DNA of 34,805 nt from Methanomassiliicoccales archaeon UBA147 (GTDB lineage Archaea; Thermoplasmatota; Thermoplasmata; SG8-5). Location: assembly GCA_002496385.1 (NCBI GenBank), contig DAJR01000054.1, positions 1 through 34,805 of the forward strand. Direction: 5' to 3'. The notes beneath the pieces are model-generated. The model was given only the letters and a program-made list of their open reading frames with translations. It searched no databases and was not told where the DNA came from. Below, piece by piece: positions 29,801 to 34,805 of this stretch (position 1 is its first letter; every line of letters starts with the position of its first letter). The position numbers were made by a program, and so were the translations under genes.

Positions 29801-30417
29801 CGTATGACGAGCAGCAGGCCAGGCACGACGGGCTGAAGGAGGAGCTTGGCAGGCTCAGGGAGCAGAGGAAGCGCCTAATCAAACTGGTCGAGGAGCTCAA
29901 CGAGAAGAAGAAGGTAGGCCTCCTGAAAGTCTACGCGGCCGTGAACGAGAAGTTCAAGATGGTCTATGCCGAACTCTCGGAAGGGGGCGAGGCCGAACTG
30001 CTTCTGGAGAACCCGGACGACCCGTTCTCCGCAGGCCTGTTGATAACCGCCAGGCCGCCGGGAAAGAAGGTGCACAGGCTCGAAGCGCTGTCAGGCGGCG
30101 AGAAGGGCGTGGTCTCAATGTCACTTATATTCGCGATACAGAGGTACGATCCCTCACCGTTCTACATGCTGGATGAGGTTGACCAGAACCTCGATGCGAT
30201 AAACGCGGAGAACGTGGCCTCGATGGTCAAAAGGAATTCCGAGAGGGCGCAGTTCCTCCAGATATCCCTGCGGGAGGTCACGCTGAAGCAGGCCGACCAC
30301 ATAGTCGGCATCACGATGCAGAAGAAGGGAATTTCGGACATCATAATGAAGGTCGATCTTGGGGGCGCGAAGCTCCTTCAGAAAGCTGGCCCGGAGAAAG
30401 GCCAGGAGGCGGGATGA
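26812..30417 (+). CDS. smc: Chromosome segregation/condensin protein SMC
   Basis: SMC dimers extrude and organise DNA loops, using ATP. From ATG 26812 it has 1201 residues: the head with Walker A GPNGSGKS (35-42), a coiled coil (about 170-530), a hinge (about 535-680, GIHGTVAEVVKLDKKFETAI onward, and GGVRLVTLDGDLVEASGAMI), a second coiled coil, then the signature LSGGEKG (1093-1099) and Walker B FYMLDEVD (1117-1124). The frame opens at 26761; I prefer MVKRMYLKEIQMENFKSFKG, with ATG 26824 as the alternative. It heads an operon with scpA (1 nt gap) and scpB. Confidence 0.95.
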   Translation: MVKRMYLKEIQMENFKSFKGKMRVPLVDGYTAITGPNGSGKSNISDAILFVLGPKSSKAIRAGRLTDLIFNGGKAGSPAQFTEVSLVFDNSDKILPVASDSVTLTRYVKRSPGKADYVSYFYVNGKKSSLNDFDSILSHAKISAEGYNLVQQGDITRIVEMGPKERRGILDDIAGISRFDADIESAEKDKLETEDNLDRISIILEELKKQLKQLESDRASALKYREQKEKLEVAKAQLEYKRKESLENEIHGLGEQINAREKEIAKLSSEKDGLAAGLKKTQDALDRAEKDIEAKSTAESAELRKNLDNLKVEVARCQDSIQNSVESISDLKTQRKQRKADLDKLVREKEALERDNADVIKRHKASNAELTKARKEFEDAEKKIAGSDSAATPLQKEAFEIKKRVDELSEKVRTLTVEKDRLTDKAERQRKDLEELEEKKSNLEFQLKDADWRLKELKSEGKKSSGNLKESQAQYLSKRKEEGELSRQSLELEAAIKTLTRDYNQLKAENDAVKSVEKGYSAAVNSILEARDKGELKGIHGTVAEVVKLDKKFETAIATAAGNRMQAVIVNDDATAEKAINFLKKNRVGRAMFLPINQMLPQRPRGKALMAVKDSLGFAIDLVEFKDEYRDAVSYVLGETIVVDTLESARARMGGVRLVTLDGDLVEASGAMIGGMKERSLMKMGSSNRGELDAVGENLRKATERADKLSEKLRALREEMLDLEKQVKDAGMSDTSGSAVVDSLETQRKEFKESAEKAKKAIKVLETELEQTSELRDKSVSDLERFSDELSELDKKRQAKEQEVLSLASKGLGKAMKELQERMARLAKEEAELSASLSAFDSRSKILQDRMSEVKESLDFIEAKLKSEEDNIKAREKLLAKHSTDLKAMQKIEDSMGSELAQLRRKRDEAYKSKTEIEASIDKVAHSVEAKNDFIRGLKLEHENAAKMLADAEEIVKKLNIGDISKLPSSETLNRTIKSAEIAMESMGNVNLRALDAYDEQQARHDGLKEELGRLREQRKRLIKLVEELNEKKKVGLLKVYAAVNEKFKMVYAELSEGGEAELLLENPDDPFSAGLLITARPPGKKVHRLEALSGGEKGVVSMSLIFAIQRYDPSPFYMLDEVDQNLDAINAENVASMVKRNSERAQFLQISLREVTLKQADHIVGITMQKKGISDIIMKVDLGGAKLLQKAGPEKGQEAG

Positions 30418-30418
30418 C

Positions 30419-31399
30419 ATGGATGCGGAAAGCGATGTGGCTGTGTGCCCGATACTGAACGAGAAGGCCCTGGATGCGATGGGCGAGAAGGAGACCGAGA
30501 TAATCAACCACCTGCTCTTCCACAAGTCAATAATCAAGGAGCCTGGGAAGGCTGGCCTGGACCTGGACAACTACCTCAAGATAATGGAGGAGCTGGACAT
30601 GGACATCCAGGTTGTTCTCGACAACCCGGTGGACAGGGCGGCGGCGATAGCGTTCCAGCTGGTCATCGACGAGAAGTACGACCCGTGGAACATCGACCTC
30701 ACCGAGTTCACGAAGCTCTACCTGGAGAAGCTTAAAAAGGAGGAAGAGGTGAACTTCATAATCGCCGGTAGATTGATAGTCATGGCCTGGTCCATCCTGA
30801 GGAGCCAGAGCGCACATATACTCACCAAGGCCGACAGGGTCGATGAGCCCGAAGAATCTTTCTTCAGCGACTGGGAGATCGAGCCCGCTTACGAGCCCAT
30901 CCCCGGCTCGGGATTCAGCGACTTCGTCCTCGGCAGCCAGAACCCGGTGCTCACGGAGGCGGTGCACAGCACTGACGTGCGGCCTGTTACCCTCGTCGCC
31001 CTGCTGGAGGCCTTCGATGAAGCGAGGGAGGAGATTGCCCTCCGGGAGAGGATAAAGAAGCTGGCAAGGCCCGAGGATTCCAAGCCCATCGTGATAAGCG
31101 AAAAGCTTCACGGAGAAAGCCTTCAGGAGGACATCAGCATGACTTGGCAGCGCATATGCGGCTGTCAGGAAGCGCACATCCCCATCACACGGATATGGAA
31201 GGAGGACGACACCCTTGACAAGGTCAAAGTCTTCATTTCCACGCTCTTCCTGGCCAAGATGGAGAAGGTCGAGATCGAACAACGAAAACTTCCCTACGGC
31301 GAGATATTCATAAGCAACATCGAGGCGCGGGACATGGCCCCCATCGAGAACGCCGTGCCCCTTCCAATAGTCCCCGCCGAGAACCTGGCGGTGGTGTGA
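30419..31399 (+). CDS. scpA: Segregation and condensation protein A (kleisin)
   Basis: ScpA is the kleisin that bridges the two SMC heads. The 326-residue protein starts at ATG 30419, one base after the smc stop, with AGGAGG 9 nt before it inside smc. Archaeal kleisin features are seen in the first 130 residues: LLFHKSIIKEPGKAGLDLDN, then DEKYDPWNIDLTEFTKLYLE (the helix that docks on SMC) and IIAGRLIVMAWSILRSQS. The C-terminal winged helix is at about 235-315 (VFISTLFLAKMEKVEIEQ). The middle is acidic and Pro-rich. The frame that opens at 30359 overlaps smc and is not used. Confidence 0.9.
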   Translation: MDAESDVAVCPILNEKALDAMGEKETEIINHLLFHKSIIKEPGKAGLDLDNYLKIMEELDMDIQVVLDNPVDRAAAIAFQLVIDEKYDPWNIDLTEFTKLYLEKLKKEEEVNFIIAGRLIVMAWSILRSQSAHILTKADRVDEPEESFFSDWEIEPAYEPIPGSGFSDFVLGSQNPVLTEAVHSTDVRPVTLVALLEAFDEAREEIALRERIKKLARPEDSKPIVISEKLHGESLQEDISMTWQRICGCQEAHIPITRIWKEDDTLDKVKVFISTLFLAKMEKVEIEQRKLPYGEIFISNIEARDMAPIENAVPLPIVPAENLAVV

Positions 31400-31400
31400 G

Positions 31401-31901
31401 TTGGGGGACGCCGAGCTGGTGGAGGCAGTCCTCTTCTCGGCGGGCAAGCCCCTGTCCGTGAAGGAGATATGCGGCGTAACAGGCCTTGAGGAGAAGGCGG
31501 TCCGCGGCGCGCTCCGCAAGCTGAACCGCTCCTACGAGACACGCTCCACCGCGCTTGACATTGTCCACATTGGGCAGAATTACTCGATGCAGCTGAAACA
31601 GGAATACGCCCTGGGGACCGAGGAGGTCGCCCGGAAGGAGCTGGACAAGGACGTGACCAAGACCGCGGTGCTGATTGCCTACTACCAGCCCATGTCGAAG
31701 AAGGAGCTCATCGGCATCGTGGGAGAGAAGGTCAGGGACCATGTCGATCTGCTCGTCAAGATGAAGCTCATCTACCAGAACCGGACCAACCGCGGCTACA
31801 TCCTCGAGACCGCCCCCAAGTTCATGGAATTCTTTGGAATTGAGGCGAAGTCCAAGGAAGAACTGAAGGGCATGCTGGCGAAGAGCGCCGGGTTGAAATA
31901 A
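31401..31901 (+). CDS. scpB: Segregation and condensation protein B
   Basis: ScpB binds the middle of ScpA. The 166-residue protein is a tandem winged-helix protein: LVEAVLFSAGKPLSVKEICG at the start (a family hallmark), then KTAVLIAYYQPMSKKELIGI and VDLLVKMKLIYQNRTNRGYI. It begins with TTG at 31401, which directly follows the scpA stop codon; no ATG fits better. The TTG start may lower its expression compared with scpA. Confidence 0.9.
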   Translation: MGDAELVEAVLFSAGKPLSVKEICGVTGLEEKAVRGALRKLNRSYETRSTALDIVHIGQNYSMQLKQEYALGTEEVARKELDKDVTKTAVLIAYYQPMSKKELIGIVGEKVRDHVDLLVKMKLIYQNRTNRGYILETAPKFMEFFGIEAKSKEELKGMLAKSAGLK

Positions 31902-32017
31902 ACCGCCAAGGGTTTATTTGAAGAAACCATATTCGATGAAAATCATATCGCCAGCAGTAATTCTCGAATCAGTTGCAATTAACATTTTCCCAATAATATT
32001 TCATTAAACACTAAAAT

Positions 32018-32025
32018 CTAAATAC
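32018..32025 (+). promoter_or_regulatory. TATA-like element before the large surface protein
   Basis: CTAAATAC lies about 35 nt before ATG 32059. A hairpin (GTGCGC/GCGCAC around 32031-32048) overlaps the expected start site. The gap 31902-32017 is AT-rich and holds nothing else I can support. Confidence 0.35.
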
Positions 32026-32058
32026 ACGTGTGCGCATGTACGCGCACTACAATTGGGG

Positions 32059-34788
32059 ATGAAAGGTTTGAAGAGACAGGCGTTCGCAGTGTGGGTGTGC
32101 ATGGTTATGATCGCTTCGGGATTCGTGATGGTCGAATGGACCGGTGGCGGAGCCGAAGGAGAGGAAATAGAAGTCAGCCCGATGTACACGTTGCACGCCC
32201 CGATTTCCATAAGCGGGGACATGGACTTCTATAACCAGGCAATTGCTGAAGGATGGGCGGGAAACGGCACATCTGCAAATCCCTACATAATCGAGGGCTA
32301 CGATATTGACGGGAGTGTTACCTGGTATTGCATAGAAATTGACTGGACTTCTGTTTATTTCGTGGTCAGGGACTGCTATCTGCACTCAACCGAAAGTGGA
32401 ATTAGGTTTTTCGGTGTCCAGAATGGTAAGATTGAGAGTAATATTATTAACAATAACGGATGGTGTGGCATATATTTCCAGGATTCCAACAGCAACATCA
32501 TTATAAGGAACACTATTTCGAACAACTGGGTGGGTCTTTACTGTAATTCCTCCAGCAGCAACACCATCGTAGCCAACAACGTTTCGAACAACCAGTATGG
32601 CATGTACCTCTGGGGTTCCAACAGCAACATACATCTTGTCCCGAGCCAGCTGCAAATCGACGAAGGAACCGGCGGGGTCATCAGCCTTCAGGGAGATGAT
32701 GTGAGCTATTACAGCCTGAGTTCACCCAACTCGATAAGCGCGGAATTCAACACCGCCCTGAGCGATGCTTTCTATGACATCACGGCAGCCATCCTGCGCA
32801 TCGAGTACAACAACCCGAGCTACACTTTTGCGCCCGGATACACCACGAACCCGTTCATCAGCTTCAACTATTCTGTGCCTGGGAGTGTGCCCGAGACGAT
32901 GGCGTTCCAGATAGCCCAGAACCAGGTGGCTGATGTTCTGCTGCAGACCGACATCGTGGCCAACGTGAACACATTCAGCCAGATCAACCAGATGCTCGTG
33001 AATTTCACAGCACATGATGATATTGTAAATGGAAACAACCCGATTAACATCAGCTTCATCGCGCTCGACCTCACCGTCTCCAGCAGAAACACCATCTACT
33101 ATAACAATTTCATCAATAACGCCCAGCAAGCCATTGATGATATTGGAACAAACCAGTGGGACGACGGCTACCCCTCCGGCGGAAATTACTGGTCTGATTA
33201 CAATGGTACTGATGGGAACAGCGATGGCATCGGGGACACGCCCTACTACTTCGACGGGGGGCAGGACGACTACCCTCTAATGGAGCCGTGGAACCCCGAA
33301 CCTGCTCAGATGCCACACGCCCCCATCCGCATCAACTCCAACGCGGATTTTTCGGCGATTGCGAGTTCGGGGGACGGGAGCACTGGGAATCCATGGATTA
33401 TTGAGGGCTGGGACATCGACGGGACCGGATATGGGTACTGCATTTATGTGGGGAATACAACCGATTATTTTGTTGTGAGGGAGTGCTTTCTGCACGATGC
33501 ATATAATATGATTTATAATCCGCCATTCTGTTCTGATGCGGGAATTACTTTATATAATTCTATTAATGGTCTCATTTCCAGAAACACTTTTTCTAGTAAT
33601 ATGTTTGGGATATTCCTTTGGTCTTCATCCAATTATAATGCAATTATGAATAATACAGTTATAAACAATTGGGGCATTGGTATTTTTGCTTTTTCTTCTT
33701 GTTATAATCTAATACGAGATAATATTGTCTCGGGAAATTCTGGAGATGGTATTGACCTTGAATTCTCAAATAATAATTTCTTAATAAATAATACAATTTC
33801 GAACTGTAGGGGAGGCATCCATCTATGGTTCTCTCTGGACAATACCCTCTTGGGGAACTTGATGGAGAATGACGGGATAATAATTGATGGAAATATAATA
33901 GAGCAATGGAACACACACATAATTGATACTACGAATATTGTCAATAACAAACCGGTCCAATACTGGAAGAACCAAATCCAAGGTACCATTCCTTCAGGCG
34001 CAGGGCAAGTCATCCTAGGTAACTGCACCGGAATCACAATTGAAAATCAGAACGTAAGCGAAAATTCCTGCGGAATTGAACTCGGATTCTCTTCTGATAA
34101 CATTATCAGAAGAAATATGGCCAAATCAAATGATTATTATGGAATATACCTTCGCTGTTCAACGAATAATATAATCGAAGACAACATTCTCAATTTTAAC
34201 ACTGATATAGGTCTTCGCCTAGCTTATTCTAGTAATAACAATACATTAATCAACAATACGGCTACTAGTAATTATTATGGTATTTTTATAATTTCCTCTA
34301 GTTATAATTTAATATATCATAACAATGCCCTAACTAATATTAACCAGGCCTGTGACGATTCAGGCCTTAATATTTGGGACGACGGCTACCCGTCCGGCGG
34401 CAACTACTGGTCCGATTACAATGGCACAGATGGGAACGGCGACGGCATCGGGGACTGGCCGTACTACTTCGACGGAGGCCAGGACAACTATCCTCTAATG
34501 GAGCCTTGGAACTCAGAACCGGCCCAGATTCCGCACCAGCCAATCCGCATCAACTCCAACGCCGACTTCACGCTGGCTAACGGTGTCTCGGGCGGCAACG
34601 GCTCTGCCATTGCCCCCTGGATAATCGAGAATTGGGACATCGATGGGACTGGATATGGGTACTGCATTTACATTGGAAATACGACGGAATTTTTTGAGGT
34701 GAGGGAATGCTATTTACACCATGCAAGCGGTGCATATAACCCGCCATATTACCCGAATTCAGGTCTGAGTTTATCCAATGTTAGTTAA
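32059..34788 (+). CDS. Giant NosD-like beta-helix surface protein, possibly truncated
   Basis: I use ATG 32059 (TTG 32053 opens the frame): 909 residues. A signal peptide (KRQAFAVWVCMVMIASGFVM) is followed by three cassettes that start at about 32190, 33318 and 34536, each H-A/Q-P-I-x-I-x-x-N-A-D-F, then G-x-G-x-x-x-P-W/Y-I-I-E-G/N-W-D-I-D-G. After each, right-handed beta-helix repeats (N-x-I-x-N-N) follow. Between cassettes is a conserved linker, WDDGYPSGGNYWSDYNGTDG plus NSDGIGD, which resembles a Ca2+-binding Asp-rich loop. The third cassette stops after 84 residues (LSLSNVS-stop). Residues about 195-345 are a non-repetitive insert. This is a cell-surface protein of the kind common in uncultured Thermoplasmatota; the function is unknown. 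Confidence 0.85.
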   Translation: MKGLKRQAFAVWVCMVMIASGFVMVEWTGGGAEGEEIEVSPMYTLHAPISISGDMDFYNQAIAEGWAGNGTSANPYIIEGYDIDGSVTWYCIEIDWTSVYFVVRDCYLHSTESGIRFFGVQNGKIESNIINNNGWCGIYFQDSNSNIIIRNTISNNWVGLYCNSSSSNTIVANNVSNNQYGMYLWGSNSNIHLVPSQLQIDEGTGGVISLQGDDVSYYSLSSPNSISAEFNTALSDAFYDITAAILRIEYNNPSYTFAPGYTTNPFISFNYSVPGSVPETMAFQIAQNQVADVLLQTDIVANVNTFSQINQMLVNFTAHDDIVNGNNPINISFIALDLTVSSRNTIYYNNFINNAQQAIDDIGTNQWDDGYPSGGNYWSDYNGTDGNSDGIGDTPYYFDGGQDDYPLMEPWNPEPAQMPHAPIRINSNADFSAIASSGDGSTGNPWIIEGWDIDGTGYGYCIYVGNTTDYFVVRECFLHDAYNMIYNPPFCSDAGITLYNSINGLISRNTFSSNMFGIFLWSSSNYNAIMNNTVINNWGIGIFAFSSCYNLIRDNIVSGNSGDGIDLEFSNNNFLINNTISNCRGGIHLWFSLDNTLLGNLMENDGIIIDGNIIEQWNTHIIDTTNIVNNKPVQYWKNQIQGTIPSGAGQVILGNCTGITIENQNVSENSCGIELGFSSDNIIRRNMAKSNDYYGIYLRCSTNNIIEDNILNFNTDIGLRLAYSSNNNTLINNTATSNYYGIFIISSSYNLIYHNNALTNINQACDDSGLNIWDDGYPSGGNYWSDYNGTDGNGDGIGDWPYYFDGGQDNYPLMEPWNSEPAQIPHQPIRINSNADFTLANGVSGGNGSAIAPWIIENWDIDGTGYGYCIYIGNTTEFFEVRECYLHHASGAYNPPYYPNSGLSLSNVS
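33165..34690 (+). repeat. Long direct repeat within the surface protein gene
   Basis: The DNA encoding WDDGYPSGGNYWSDYNGTDG through GYGYCIYxGNTT occurs at about 33165-33450 and again at 34375-34680, roughly 1.2 kb apart and with high identity. The first cassette (32190 on) is a more diverged relative. Recombination between copies could add or delete a beta-helix block. Confidence 0.8.
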
Positions 34789-34805
34789 CTAAGGGAGAGA
34801 ACCCC

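Overview
The window is archaeal and most likely from an uncultivated Thermoplasmatota (Thermoplasmata-type) genome. The evidence is a complete archaeal L3-to-SecY ribosomal super-operon that includes eukaryote-like members (L19e, L32e, S4e) and embedded aIF1 (SUI1) and RNase P subunit Rpp29 genes, a TATA-binding protein, an archaeal UMP kinase, TTTATA-type promoters about 25 nt before (often leaderless) starts, and large beta-helix surface proteins. The lineage is an inference; no phylogeny could be run.

Layout. (1) 1-3290 is an AT-rich accessory stretch: an orphan coiled-coil/winged-helix-like protein, a tiny AbrB-type regulator on the minus strand, the C-terminal remnant of a DDE transposase, and a two-gene unit of an unknown 315-aa protein followed by a PIN-domain nuclease. 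(2) 3291-18362 is the ribosomal operon, all on the plus strand: L3, L4, L23, L2, S19, L22, S3, L29, aIF1, Rpp29, S17, L14, L24, S4e, L5, S14, S8, L6, L32e, L19e, L18, S5, L30, L15, SecY. Genes overlap or abut, mostly with Shine-Dalgarno sites. At least six of the proteins carry Lys/Ala/Pro- or Gly/Pro/Arg-rich tails. (3) 18363-18708 has no gene but several hairpins. (4) 18709-23403 holds pyrH, thpR, tbp, a secreted beta-helix protein and a four-helix membrane protein. (5) 23404-24290 holds no protein. It contains a tRNA-Gly(CCC) whose T loop is interrupted by about 148 nt, and then 3.7 tandem copies of a roughly 163-bp unit with three hairpins; every unit begins with a copy of the 3' end of that tRNA. 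(6) 24294-26428 carries a UPF0147 protein and a stand-alone Lrp/AsnC ligand-binding domain (minus), an M29 aminopeptidase (plus) and a 57-aa unknown protein (minus). (7) 26600-31901 is the smc-scpA-scpB condensin operon, behind a promoter with a 19-bp palindrome and a structured leader. (8) 32059-34788 is a very large repeat-built beta-helix surface protein that stops inside its third repeat cassette.

Function. Most of the window is housekeeping: ribosome assembly and translation initiation, membrane insertion (SecY), tRNA processing (Rpp29), pyrimidine nucleotide supply (PyrH), basal transcription (TBP) and chromosome organisation (Smc-ScpAB). The parts most worth a second look are the interrupted tRNA with its hairpin repeat array, the PIN two-gene unit, the operator-like palindrome before smc, and several small genes of 20-57 codons that length-filtered annotation would miss.
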